A stretch of 64,000 bases of DNA from Dryas octopetala (GCA_963921425.1 OY992837.1:14791896-14855895); one strand, 5' to 3'; positions 33,600 to 45,395 are shown, counted from the first letter of the stretch. Made by a program: numbers and translations. The notes: generated from the sequence alone by a model not told the origin.

Positions 33600-35790
33600 T
33601 GCTCATTGAGTAACCCATTGACAATTAATTAGGCTTAAATGTAGAAATTCGCTCTATTTAATTGAGGAGATTCTAGATTCAAGTTCTCTACTTTGTGAGA
33701 AATTATTGTTTGTGACAATAACACCACGTCATTACCAATTCACTGAATTATTGTAACACATCTACAATAATAAATTTCTAAAACCCTAAACTCTAAAAAA
33801 TATCCTTAATTAAAATCGTACACGTGTTATAATTTAAATAAATTAGTAATACAACGTCATCATGTCACGTGGTGTTACGTACGATCACATACAATAATTT
33901 TACTTAGTTTGGACCCTAAATAGCACCTCAGGGCTGTAGATGAGGATAGACAAGTGAAGCAACCATCTCGGGCCTTCAACTATCTAGGGCCCAAAAAATT
34001 TTAATACCAGTTATATATTGTATTAAATACAATTAATTTAAAAAATATATATTTAAAGTTTCAATTCAAAATATAAAATAGACCAATTCAAAAAGGCCCA
34101 TTTATTCAAATAAAAAAATAATTTCTATGAGTATTCCCTAACTTTGAGAAAAATAAGTAAATAAATGTGCGTTGAGGACCAAGGGCTCCACTTCTATATT
34201 CTCCTCGAACCCCAAAATCTCAGCTATGAAATGACTTGACCTTATACCCATTAACTCACTGCAAGCGATTCTCTAAAATGGAGTATTGTTTTTTTGAATG
34301 TCATTCTTTTTTGGTTATATTGAAGGGAATCAAACCCTGGACGTACCTAATCTAATCCTAACACTTATCTCATCATTCTCACAACTTGGGCTAAACCTAA
34401 GAGCTTGAATGTCGTTCTTTTAAATAATAGAGCAATTTTGCAAATTAGTATGTTCTATTTTAAAACAGGACGAGTTACTTAGTATTTAATTCCCTTGTAT
34501 ATATTGAATCATTATATACCTTGGAACAAAAAAAAAAAAAACAATAACAACAACCATTCTGTATTATAGCTCTCTTGGGAGGCATTCCTTGATAATTAAA
34601 ATAATCAATCTAATGTGTTAAAATGTTCACTTACTTTTTTACATGTACGTTAAACCGAGTCACGTTATAAAATTAGTGGCCGTGTTGTACAAGACCGAGT
34701 GATCATCCCCTTTTCAAGCGCTCGATGTGTTTATTTATTTGTTTTTGAACAAGGCCAACTGAACTATGAAATAGTTTCTCATTGTAACTAACTATCTAGT
34801 AGTAACTTACAAAATTATGATGAATGTGATTCCAAATTTGTACCTTTGTGTTTTTGTGTTGGCATATTCATTTGTTCACATAAATATAGCGTAACACGCA
34901 AGTAAAGCAAAATTAGGAAAAATCAGCGTTAGTCCTAGAAAATAGATCTGGAGTCCACTAGAGAATTGAGAGAAATCTCAATTTTATTGAGTATAACTGA
35001 TAAAAAATTATTCACAAATAGTCCATAAGGTTGTTTAAATATTTCCACAACTCTAGGTGCTCTAAGTCAAACATAAAGAAAAAAGTACAAATTAGGAAAC
35101 TTTATTTAAAACAGTAAATTGATTATTTGAATCGTCTTGTCATTCTCTTCAAATCGGTATACCATAAGGCCAATTCTGACATGTGTCGGGATGATGCTAA
35201 AAACTAGTTTCGCTTCTTGGCCTTGTGGTGGTTAAGCAGTTGTTACATGAACTTATCTGTCATTTGTTTTACATCAAATATATATATATATATGTGTGTG
35301 TGTAACAAAAAAGCGAAAAACATTTATATAAGTGCACTTTTTATGTGATTTTGGATTGAAACTAACCAACAGTTCTATCACCAAATTTAAGTTGTCAAAC
35401 AGTTTCAAACGCTAAGGACTCAGGCCCATGCCGATCGCTCAGCTCATTAATTATTGGACCAGGTTATCATCGATTTGAGTGCTTGGATTGATTTATCATA
35501 TATGCTACCTTCTTATTTGGACTTCAAACAAAAAAACCCTCAAAATCTATCAATTTTTCTTTGTAATTTGAAAGTGAAAGTGTCAAATAGTAATTTTAAA
35601 CATAATTTGTCCTAAATGGCCATTTAATCGTGGGATATAATACTCCAATCATGCTCAAAAATTTTGCTAAGTAAGAAAAGAAGATTGGTGAGTATGCATA
35701 GAATTTCTCTTTAAAATTTTTGGTGCTAACATTGGGTAATGAGATTGTTTACGGGCTTCACTTTTTTGTAGTTTATTCTATTCAATTTGG
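33600..35790. other. Intergenic AT-rich DNA
   Basis: I find no gene here. It includes an A-tract at 34530, a TA/TG microsatellite at 35278-35302 and no assignable transposon. Confidence 0.5.
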
Positions 35791-35884
35791 TCAGCAGTAA
35801 AGAGAGATTGGGCTGGGCCTGACTATTATAGAAGGAAGCAACGTGACTAAAGAGAGCAAGAAGCAAGAAGCAAGAAGCAACTAC

Positions 35885-35927
35885 TCCCACATCGAAAAGA
35901 AACACTGTTTAGGAACTCATTATATAC
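35885..35927 (+). promoter_or_regulatory. Pol III snRNA promoter (USE and TATA), U6 copy 2
   Basis: The USE TCCCACATCG is at 35885-35894 and the TATA box (ATTATATAC) at about 35919-35927. Spacing is the same as copy 1. Upstream, a small AGCAAGAAGCAAGAAGCAAG tandem insertion (about 35856-35881) is not present in copy 1. Confidence 0.88.
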
Positions 35928-35948
35928 CTCTTCTCTGCAACACAGATT

Positions 35949-35968
35949 GTCCCTTCGGGGACATCCGA

Positions 35969-36000
<32 letters not shown>

Positions 36001-36050
36001 GGCCCCTGCGCAAGGATGACACGCATAAATCGAGAAATGGTCCAAATTTT
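35949..36050 (+). ncRNA. U6: U6 spliceosomal snRNA, copy 2
   Basis: By eye this is identical to copy 1 over the ~102-nt RNA, including the ACAGAGA box and the oligo-T terminator. The flanks have diverged, which suggests purifying selection or conversion on the RNA itself. It has intact USE and TATA elements and is expected to be functional. Confidence 0.95.
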
Positions 36051-38356
36051 TTTTGAACTTTTTGCGTGATGTTCTTGATGTCTTTCGATTTTCTCTTTTT
36101 CATGTTTTGCGTGATGTTCTTCTTGCTGTGTTCAAGGGCAAATTTGAATGCAGTTAGAGAGAGGGGTTTTCTATTATGACCTTCCGATTCTCAGTTCACA
36201 AAGGATTTTCAAGTGTCAGCAAAACTCTGAATTCTCAACGTATTTTTCGATATTTGATGGTTCGGTGACTGAGTCTTGGTCTTCCATGATTTTTTGACTT
36301 TGATGAAATGTGTCTGATGTTCGCCTACTTTCTGTTTGATGAAATTGCTCTGTGACTGTGATGAATTGCACTTCCAGGGAGTTTCAGTAGCTATTGCCTC
36401 ATCTTCTCTGACTTGCTGAACTGAGTCAACTTGATTGCTAAACAATTGTACACACACGAGTCAGTCACTCCCATTTGTTTGGATGGCTTGTATTTCTTTA
36501 ACTTAGAATTTCAACAATCTTGGTTGTTTATGGACTGCAAGGATCCATCGAAACAACCGTAATGCTTTAACCTTGCATTACTCCTTCCTCCTCGAAGGCA
36601 GCAAGCAAGGTGTGTGTTTGTATGAATCCCATTAAGCTTTAGTTCCATACTTGACAATTACATAAAAATTGCTCTTTTATCCGTCTTATTTCTTGTAGTG
36701 CACTATGCACATCATTCTGAGGTATATTCATGTTATGGCATTAAATTTTCATCATGTCAATGGCTATTATAATTCAAGCTGGAATTGTTGTTGGGAACAC
36801 ACACGAATTCATACTGGTAGCTTCAGGTTTTTGGAGTGCAGGGGTCGAAGCAACTTTGGTGCTATAATTTTTCCGTGCTCCTTTCAACCCTTGATGGCTG
36901 AAAATAAAGGAATGCAGCAGACAAGGTATGTATTTATGAATTCCATTAAGTTTTGATTCCATACTTAACAAGTACATAATGCTTTCATGTAACTGCTGTT
37001 TCATCTGTTTTCTTGTCATGCACATCATTCTGGAGAAAATTCAAGTTATATAAACATATTAGGTGTAAAACTTCCTTTCAATGGGTGTATACACCTATTT
37101 TTTCTATCTCTCTCATCACATGACCTAGCATGTGATGAGAGAGTGTATACACCTGTGATAAGTCAGTTTTTTTTTCACATATTAGATATTACCCTCTTAA
37201 GTTTTGAGCCTGTCCATTGCTATTATAATTCAATCTAAAATTTTTTTTGGGAATAAACATGTATATTTCTCCAATCTGTTGTCACTTAAGTTAGTAAATT
37301 TTGTTTAAAGTATGTTTGTGAAATAGTATTCAAAGTTTATAATGGCTACCCTGTTTTGGTGTTTTAGCTAAGACCCCATGTTTTTGATTGCTGCCTCAAT
37401 TTTGGATTTATCTGACTACTTGTCCCTGCCAACTTGCACTGTGGAATTTTACCCAGACTTTATTTGCTGTATTCCTTAGGTTTCATCTTCATCAAATATC
37501 GAGTATCTTCTTTGTAAGATGTTTGAGAAAAAGAAACGGATTAAGTTATAGATAATCATCACATTTCAAAGATAAATGAATTGTAACAAAATAATAATTT
37601 TTCAGTACTTTTATTTCTGTGCATGTAATAAGGAAGAGAATGAAATCTGAACATATCTAAGAACCAAAAAAAATGAGAAATTTGTTTCAAGTATGACAAT
37701 GTAATAATTTATAATATTAAAGACTGCAGCAACTGATCAACTACCAAGGGTGTACAATTAACAGTTGAAAAGTAAATTGCAAGTATAGTAAGACTCTATA
37801 GCATAGGAAAATGATGGTTAATATTAATTGTAGAGGGAAGAAGCAATTCTGTGTAATAATAAAAGACAAGGATGCCCATAAGATTAGGGCTATATAGCAT
37901 ACGTTAAGGATTGCTCTCTCACATTGTTTCATGTTTTCTTTTGACAACTTGCAACTTAACTAGCCTAATCCATGAGCGAAATTAATCATTGACAGAAGAT
38001 GTTTAGGATTCTTGTTTAACAATTAAAATTCATTTGGAAATAACTTTTGAACTAGTTGATACTTAACTAGTCTGACAAAAATTAATTTTAGAAGCTTATG
38101 AAATATTACTTTTAATGTCAAGTGGGGCATGATACTCTAATTTTTTTTTTTTGGCCATATGATACTCTAATTTTAATTTAACTACTTTGTGGATGGTACT
38201 GTTGTTCTATTTTCCCAATCTGAAGGGCTGTTTTTGGCTCACTTGAAGTCATAAATAATTGGAAAGATATAAGGTTGTAAAGAAAAGATCTTTTCTCAAT
38301 TATATGTACAGTACTATACTAAAAGGGTGATAGAACTCATTTACATATGCTGATCA
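36051..38356. repeat. Spacer of U6-SAUR duplicated block B
   Basis: Counterpart of 27258-29286. It carries an extra repeat-like insertion with 'gtgtatacacct' motifs in opposed orientation near 37085-37155. No coding region. Confidence 0.8.
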
Positions 38357-38842
38357 TCATTTACCACAAAGGATGGAGTAACTATTGGGCTGCATGTGTC
38401 TTTGATGGAAAGTAGAATTAATGGAGCTGCAGCTGCTACTGCTAGTAATGTAGTTGAGTAAAGCTTTCTCCATATCTGTGGTCTTCATTCCTTGCTGGAC
38501 AAAAGAGAGTATGTAAGTCATGCAGAGTGAATCACATGGCAATATAATGGGCCCACTACTTGATACTCCAAACTCTTCTTCAGACAGCTTGAAAAGCTCT
38601 TGGAAAATGTAATTAGAGAGATAGGATAAGGGCAGCACAAAACGCCTCTTGTCAATGGTGTAGATAACAAAACTGCCTTTACCTTTATGATGATGATCTG
38701 CACTACCCATGAAGTAATAGTCATCAGTATTCAACTTATTGTTAACAACAACTCTTGATGGGTGTGAAAGTCTTTTCCTCCCCAGAGCAGCTATTCTTTG
38801 CCACTTTCTAGCAATTTTGATGAGCTTCCTGGGACTGATCAT
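38357..38842 (-). CDS. SAUR family auxin-induced protein, copy 4
   Basis: This intronless 161-residue protein starts MISPRKLIKIARKWQRIAAL at 38842. An upstream in-frame ATG at 38890 would add 16 hydrophobic residues, but these correspond to the 5' leader of the other genes, so I reject that start. The linker (NTDDYYFMGSADHHHKGKG) resembles copy 2. The core is KGSFVIYTIDKRRFVLPLSY with QELFKLSEEEFG and LPCDS. It is the partner of copy 2 in the U6-SAUR duplication. Beyond about 39073 its upstream region is rearranged. Confidence 0.92.
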   Translation of the reverse strand: MISPRKLIKIARKWQRIAALGRKRLSHPSRVVVNNKLNTDDYYFMGSADHHHKGKGSFVIYTIDKRRFVLPLSYLSNYIFQELFKLSEEEFGVSSSGPIILPCDSLCMTYILSFVQQGMKTTDMEKALLNYITSSSSCSSINSTFHQRHMQPNSYSILCGK

Positions 38843-38977
38843 TGTGCCCACGAAGATATACAAAATGACCTTGATAAAGAAGATCAACAAAGTTATATTG
38901 CTGAATGATTTTCAAGAACTAATATTTCTGAATTGCTATTACTGTGCTGATAGATGGAGAGCAATGGAGGTGGGTTT

Positions 38978-39013
38978 CCTATTTATATGTATTGGCTAGG
39001 CTCATTAGAGACA
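38978..39013 (-). promoter_or_regulatory. SAUR copy 4 promoter: AuxRE and TATA box
   Basis: TGTCTC at 39008-39013 and TATA (ATATAAATAGG, about 38978-38988) on the minus strand. The proximal promoter is intact despite the distal inversion. Confidence 0.65.
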
Positions 39014-39084
39014 ATCCATTAGTGGAATTCTCCTTTGTGTAGTGATTTTCGATGCACAACCATTAGATTAGTTATATCTTGGAG

Positions 39085-39391
39085 TAGCTGTTTATTATCT
39101 ATTATTTCACAATTTTATTTTCTCCAACAGTACTTAAGTTCTCGAAATTAACTAACTGATAAGATCTGTGTTGTACTTCTTAGTAATCAACTGAAATGAT
39201 CTCGTGACCCTATAACCAACTGATAAGATCGATCTACTTTGTAGTTAAATAATAAGAAAAAAATTTGGCTCAAGTTCATTGGAATTTTCTCCACTAAGAG
39301 AGTAAGGAATTTTCTCCACTAAGAAAGTAAGGAATTTTCTCCACTAACAGTACTAAGCAACTATTATAAACTAATAAACATTTATTCCAAA
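39085..39391. repeat. Inverted segment of the SAUR upstream module
   Basis: Read in reverse, this stretch gives the order seen upstream of the other SAURs ('ggaataaatgtttattagtttataatagttgcttagtactgttagtggagaaaattcc', then the 'cttatcagttggtta' and 'gtgaaataat' blocks). It is therefore inverted relative to its neighbours. The GGAATTTTCTCCACTAAG unit is present three times in tandem (39280-39345). Confidence 0.7.
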
Positions 39392-40288
39392 GATAATTCC
39401 TTCCCCACCATTCCGGCCTAGGGATTTTACCGATGTTGAAGGTAGCTTGCTTACCAAGCCACCCACTTGAGAAGCTAGTCGCTAGAAAGAAGCGACGAGG
39501 AAGCGAAGTTGTCTACGAAGCTTTGCTTCCCCCCCCCCTCCCCTGTAGTCGTAGTACTCGGCTCGTCGTTATTTTGATTCAAAAGGTAACCGACTTTCTC
39601 CGGTTTCCGCAATCGTAACCATTTGTCACTCTGATTACTTCATCCATAAACCTTGATTTATTATTTAAATAGCGGTACGCTCTAAAAAAAAATTCAAGGA
39701 TAAGCTTGCATTCCAGAAGCGGTAGCTTCCCGCCGCCTTCAATCCTACTGCCTTCTTCGGTGAGAAGTCCCCTTCCCTTTTATAAAATGCTGGATTGGTC
39801 TACCTCAGCAAATGTACAAAGTGGAGTTGCCCGCTACACTATACTCGACGGTGGCTCCATACCCTTAATGGTTGGGCAGTTCAAGAAATCGGGTCTTTCG
39901 AGGCTTCTTTTTCTTGGGTTGCCTATACCAAGGGGAGGTGAACCAGAAGAGGCAGGCAACCCTCGTTATCAATGCACAGCTGGATGACTCAGCCGGAGGG
40001 GGAGGGGGTAGCTCCTGCTTTTCCTTATGAGGTTAAGAGAGCGTTAGCGTATCCTTAATAAAGTCCTACGGGGATAATAAAATGGCTAAAAACGTTAGTT
40101 TAAGGAGCCTAAGGTATCTCCCTATTTTAGTGCTATTAAGAAGGGGCCTTCAGCCTATAGTCTTTAGCAGCCCTTTAGGGTTATTCCTTAGGTTCACTAC
40201 TTAGAGTAATATCTATGAACTACATTTATTATAGTAAGGTCGGCTCTTATTCCATTCCTTATCGGAATGGCGAGCCGGGTAAACAACC
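39392..40288. other. Probable mitochondrial DNA insertion (NUMT)
   Basis: Composition and texture change sharply to balanced-GC sequence resembling plant mitochondrial intergenic DNA ('gaagctagtcgctagaaagaagcgacgagg', 'ctactgccttcttcggtgagaagtcc', 'gtagtcgtagtactcggctcg'). SAUR upstream sequence resumes at about 40289 (CAATTGGCAACTGAAACATC). No intact mitochondrial gene is recognised. Assignment is by familiarity with such sequences, not by alignment. Confidence 0.6.
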
Positions 40289-40600
40289 AATTGGCAACTG
40301 AAACATCTTAAATGTTTGAACTTATGTCAAATTTATGTCTTGTGGTTTAACGATAAAAGATATTAATCTTATTAGTTCGCTACAAGGTCACAAGATATCC
40401 TTTATTCCTTTTAGTTGGTTACTAGGAAATACAACATACATTTTTATCAATTTGTTATTTAGGACTTGCGTACACAAATAAATCTTGAGTTTCCAATGTT
40501 TGTCATAGTATATTGATCTTCTTGTGTATTAGGTTCCTATGCCCACAAAATATATTGTTTGAGTTGTCAAATAATAAAATGCTCCTTCACTAACACTAAC
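40289..40600. repeat. Distal part of SAUR upstream module
   Basis: It matches the sequence upstream of SAUR copies 1-3 ('ggcaactgaaacatcttaaatgtttg', 'gctacaaggtcacaag', 'tagttggttactaggaaatac') in normal orientation, separated from its gene by the NUMT. Confidence 0.65.
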
Positions 40601-40699
40601 ACGTCGACAACAAACTAACAAAGTGCGGAAATCTCCTTCTTTATTGAGAATATTCATGGCTTCTACAATTAGGTATGACCACGAACTAATGCATCAAGT

Positions 40700-41110
40700 C
40701 TTTCACTTGACTTGTCCCTCTCCAAAATATAATAGTCCAACCAAAATGTTGTATGGCTCTTACCAACCTATACAAAGCGGCCAAGGACGAACAATTTTAG
40801 AGGTGAGATATTGAAACCTATTTATGAAGACCTTAAGTGATCGAGATAACAATTTGATCCACAAAAGAACAAATTGCACATAATGAGTTCCCAAAACAGC
40901 CCACTCTTGGACAAAGTGATAATCAAGTTCAATATGTTTTGTGTGAGTATGAAATAACAAATTTGATGCAATATGAGTGGCGCTAAGGGTTATCACACTA
41001 AAATGTGACAGGTGACCAAATTGATATAAAAGCCCTATTTTTTACAAGTACAAATAAAGAGTTTGAATTTCTTTCCATTAAGAATACAACTAGGATGCAC
41101 GATATAGTGT
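40700..41110 (-). pseudogene. Ty1/copia RNase H fragment and 3' remnant
   Basis: The minus-strand frame 40996-40790 reads ...THIASNLLFHTHTKHIELDYHFVQEW, ending FQYLTSKIV. This is the C-terminal RNase H landmark of copia polyproteins (NP-V-x-H-x-R-TKHIE-x-D-x-HF-V-R). The conserved DQLAD-x-FTK segment is degraded. Flanking sequence on both sides matches 19395-19660. It is a dead fragment. Confidence 0.7.
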
Positions 41111-42389
41111 AAGAAAATATAATCTTCAAGACGATGTTATGTTGTTATAATAATTATATTTTTTTGCTAAATATGACGGCCTAAATGTTGAACTATATAT
41201 TGACCCTACTTGTTCGAATGGTTGATTGAAGAGCTGCTAGCAAAAGCGCGAAGGTAGAATTCACAATAAAATAAGTGTGGACGGATTGAGCCTATATTTT
41301 CAGAAATTCCAATACCATAATAAGCAAATTCCACTTGTATATATTTGGAGTGTCTTCTTGAATAGTTATAGCGACTCATAGCTAAGTGAACTTACTCTAC
41401 CAATGGGCAACAAGGCGATTGTCAAAATCAACTAATGAGCAGTTCACTGCTTCCACAAAAGGTTGGAAAGAAGGTTGTAGGGTTAAAAAATCCCTAATTA
41501 CAAAGGAGAGGAAACTAGAAAGGGAGAGGAGGAAACTAGAAAAAGGGAGGAAAACAGACTTCTGTTGAAGAAGAAAATTAATGCCAGTCAAACTACAATT
41601 AATCATTGAGAAGCTTGAAGAACTTCTCCTGCCCCCATCAAGGTATTCAAAATATGCTATACTAATTTGCTATTTAGATTTATTTATTTTATATTATTTT
41701 AATGAGGCATTTTATACAATTCGGTGTCAGCTCATGATTCTTCAACTAGCATATATATCAAATGGTGATTTTGATTCCATATATTATTCTGATATTCTTT
41801 CCTACCGTCCATCTTTCTATTTTCTTCCTTTGAAAATCTATAGAGTAAATGTGCAAATATTGAATATTCCAAAACTATATCGTTGTAACACAAGTATATA
41901 AATAGTGCACAACATCTTAAATGCATATACGTACTTGATTGGAAAGTGGAATATCCTTTACTATTATTTGTACTAGCTTTTGAAACAGTTTCCAGTTACG
42001 AAATAAGAGATCACGCTTGCTAATCACAACTTATGTTTATCCAAAAATGACTATTTTTTGAACAATTTCAAGTTGAAGTAGCGGAAATCTCATTTCCTAA
42101 TGGTCTTATCTACATCTAAGTGTTTCAATATTATTTGAAGAACTAGCATTATCGTAAGATACCTTTACATTTGATTTACCAAAAAATTAATATTAAATTC
42201 CTCATCTTTTTTGACATTCCAAGAAATTGTACCCTGTAAAAGGCAACAATTTATCCTTCACTAACACTATGATTTTGAGTTTTTGTGACGAATAAATTTC
42301 AAACGTATACTTGGGTATCACTACAATATTGTTTTGCACTACAAACCAACAAGCAATAATAATGCAAGGTTTCATAGCCTAATAAATTA
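41111..42389. other. Intergenic DNA
   Basis: No supported gene. The frame at 41386-41568 is lysine/arginine-rich low complexity. Confidence 0.45.
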
Positions 42390-43470
42390 TCTCTACTATT
42401 ATAAAACCAAAAGATATATTTGAGTTTCAAAGTTTGGGAAAGAAGAATTAGAGTAACGTCGTTTTCTTCCATCAGCCAACATTTTTCTTTTTATTTGTTT
42501 TATTTTTACTAATATAGGTGATATGACAAATTCTTTAACCATTAAATTATATTATGCTCAGGCTCATTAATAATAATTGTTTCGAAAATGTGGGATCAAC
42601 AGTCACCATGTCTTTGTAGCCAGAATAGTGTATTTGAAACACAAATGGACGTTTGTTGGTTAAGTTTTTTAAAAATACTATTATTCCTCCTCCAAATACT
42701 ACAATTGTTAGGTACACTCCACAATCACATTCTACAACCACATTCACTTCATCTTACAAGGCACATTTAACTTTTTCTTTCAAAACAAATTTCACACCTT
42801 TCTAGATACTACAATTACTGATCACTCTCCATAGCTACTCTTCACATACACATTTCACTTACTTTTCGATATCATATATTATCGGCAATCTTTTGGCCAT
42901 TAGTGAAATCAACATAAGTTTTATGAGTCCCATCAAAGAACAATTATATATTATGGTTTATGTTACAAATAAGTTCAATTTCGTGCATAAAGCATATGAC
43001 ATTTCAATGGATGATACAAAAGACTGGCCAAGTCTTGTTGCATATTTGGCAATATTTCTTATTTTATGAAAGCGTCTCATCCAACCTCTGATGTGATCAA
43101 CATTTAATTTGCTTTGAATGCAAACATCTAGAGCGAATTGTTTGGCAACTGACTTTGTGAAAAAGCTAGAAACTCAAAATTCTTCCGTCCATAACTATTT
43201 AATTCATCTCTCAGGACAAAACAAATCTGTGTAGATTCTTGTTCTTGTCCTGATGTTAAAATATAAAGCTAGTGTGGATACAAATGCTAATTTTTCAATT
43301 TGAAGGTAATATATTTCTCTACATTATCAATTTACTTTTTAATTTTTTTTTATACAAACTATATTTAATTAAGTAATTTTGTATTGTAGTGTATTTTTCA
43401 AGAAGCTCTTGTAGACGTGTCTCATTTTTGTCCTCGGATACTTTGAGAAATATAAGAATGAGATTCATTT
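42390..43470. other. Unassigned; possible Helitron 5' end at 42390
   Basis: TCTCTACTATTATAAAACC preceded by A resembles Helitron 5' termini (A^TC...). I could not find the matching hairpin-CTRR 3' end. The rest is AT-rich without genes. Confidence 0.25.
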
Positions 43471-43599
43471 AGCTTGGTTGGGGCTAAGCCTGTGGGAACT
43501 TTATTGCCTTAGTATTTCTCGTTTGTAGGAAAAAATTAAATACCCATTCAAATTTTCTAATTTTCTTAATATTTTTCAAAATAACACAAATACTTTGTG

Positions 43600-44270
43600 G
43601 ACACTCTCGACCCATTTTGGAAGGAAAAACAACCGAACCAATTAAATATAGAGTATGTTCGTACATATGGCCTAAATGCAACAATATCAGATGCCACAAT
43701 ATGTCACGCCCCAAATCCGTGATTAAGAACTAATCACAGATTAATGTGTGAATCAGACTCTAATTATAGAATTAATTAGAGTGTGATTCACACCTTAATC
43801 CGAGATTAAATCTTAATCCCGGATTGGGGCGTGACACAATATCATTAGGTAAATGCATAAATTCTTAAGCCATTCTAAACTAATTATCCCTTTCCCTAAA
43901 CTATCAGGTTTGCGGTTTAAATACATATCACAAATTGCTGCAGCATCATCACTACTAGGAGATGATAGCCTGTCGAGTCTCACCCGTAATTGGTAGGCCT
44001 GTTATATAAATTATATCATTTAACTTAATTATGAGCTAATTTAACATTATTAAAATCAAAACATCTTTCTTCTTTATCGTAATGGTCTACTAAAACTGAC
44101 AACAAGGGTAAATAATGGCTAACAAGTTTGCCCCGCTGAATATTCGGCACATCTATAGGGTCAGTTTGAGTATATTTATTAAACCCACTATTTTGTAGTG
44201 CCTCAACCACATGATCGTTCGGTGTCCACTTTGTTATGTTGTTGATGAGGTCAAATGCCTTAATCAACAA
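43600..44270 (-). pseudogene. Unrecognised coding relic, split by a MITE
   Basis: Minus-strand frame 44270-44025 gives an ordinary-complexity 81-residue peptide (FDLINNITKWTPNDHVVEAL ... LPLLSVLVDHYDKEERCF). Further on, after a possible acceptor TATATAACAG at about 43998, a second frame reads RLDRLSSPSSDDAAAICDMY then LGKGIISLEWLKNL, running up to the hairpin MITE at 43834. The two look like neighbouring exons, but the putative intron is only ~50-60 bp and no start, stop or family could be recognised. It could be a gene fragment or part of a transposon. Confidence 0.35.
43703..43834. mobile_element. Foldback MITE, 132 bp
   Basis: This is a near-complete hairpin: GTCACGCCCCAAATCCGTGA at the left pairs with CGGATTGGGGCGTGA at the right, and the arms repeat 'ttaatgtgtgaatcagactctaatta' in inverted form. 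The 8-bp CACAATAT is present on both sides (43695-43702, 43835-43842), a hAT-like duplication length. It interrupts the coding relic on the minus strand. Confidence 0.85.
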
Positions 44271-44325
44271 AACGAAAATAAAATATTGATGAGGTCATGA
44301 TGTCAAATGTCTTGTTCTACAAAAA

Positions 44326-44460
44326 ACTACAAGAAAAAATTGCATTTGCGACGGATGATTGCCATAGCAATTTTTGACTTTGTCGTCGCAAAAATGGCTT
44401 TTGCAACGGCATGGGAGGCTTTATGAATAGTGGTAAAAGAAAGGTATTTGCGATGACAAC
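44326..44460. mobile_element. CACTA (En/Spm) terminal remnant
   Basis: ACTACAAGAAAAAATTGCAT is one base away from the CACTACAAGAAAAA terminus of plant CACTA elements. It is followed by sub-terminal GCGACG / CGTCGC motifs in both orientations (44347-44451), the usual transposase-binding arrays. It joins gypsy sequence directly at about 44460. No second CACTA end was found. Confidence 0.6.
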
Positions 44461-45395
44461 TTGGAAGAAGAAGAAGAGCGAGATTTGATTTTTCCACATG
44501 ACGATCCCTTAGTTATTGAGGCCATAATCGCCAATTTTGATGTGGCCAAGATACTCATCAATTGTGGTCGCTCGGTCAACATTCTTTTTGCCCTAGCCTT
44601 CGAAGCTCTTAAGATCGACCAGGAGAGGCTAGACCGATCGGTTGCTCCCATACTTAGATTTTCTGGCGACATGGTCACTTCTCTTGGTGGGGTCTACCTC
44701 CCAGTCACTCTTGGGAAGTATCATTCATAACTACGACCACACAATTTTTTGTAGTGGACTGGCCCACATCATACAATGTAATTTTGGGACGACAAGCGCT
44801 TAACCAACTTAAGGTCCTGATCTCTACCCACTTACTTATGATCAAGTTTCCGACCCCATACGGAACATGGGTGGTAAAAGGCAATCAAGTTTTCACTTGG
44901 TCATGTTACACAACTTCTGTCAAGAAGAAGAAAGAGGTCAAGTCCTCTTTGATTGTTTTTATTTCACCCACTAGCCTTACCCCTGAACCTCCCGAAGATC
45001 CACGAGACAAGTCCTTCAAAACAGTTGCCCAACTTGATGATGACTGTGTGGAAGAGGTCCCCATATCGCCTGCCCACCCGGACCGCAAGGTACGAGTCGG
45101 AACCCAGCTGGTCGTCGGTCTCCGTGAAGAACTCAACTGTTTCCTCCGTGCCAATGCTGAGGTCTTTGCTTGGTCTTACGACGATATGTCTGGGATCTCT
45201 CCTGAGGTGATCTCCCACCGCCTAAGCATTAACCCACAACATCATCCAGTCTGACAGAAATGTAGGCAATACAAAACAGAGATATATGTGGCTATGAAGG
45301 AGGAGGTGGATAAGTTACACAAGATCAGTTTTATCCGCGAGGTTGCTTACCCGGATTGGCTTGCCAATGTTGTCAGGTTTTTCAAAAAAAAAAAA
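44461..45395 (+). pseudogene. Decayed gypsy protease-RT fragment
   Basis: Homologous to 6787-7705 of the young element: EEEERDLIFPHDDPLVIEA, then the protease, linker and start of RT. The protease motif VDCGSS has become INCGRS, with the catalytic aspartate replaced by asparagine. There is a frameshift near 44730 and a stop at 45252-45254 where the other copy reads RQKRRQYK. RT sequence ends at YPDWLANVV, followed by an A-tract (45378-45401). No LTR is attached. Confidence 0.88.

Noticed and set aside
38843-38890. 16-residue upstream extension of SAUR copy 4
   Set aside because: The equivalent DNA in the other copies is untranslated leader; all four share the MIS start.
39706-39987. 93-codon frame in the mitochondrial-like segment
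   Set aside because: No match to any mitochondrial protein I recognise; taken as chance in intergenic mitochondrial DNA.
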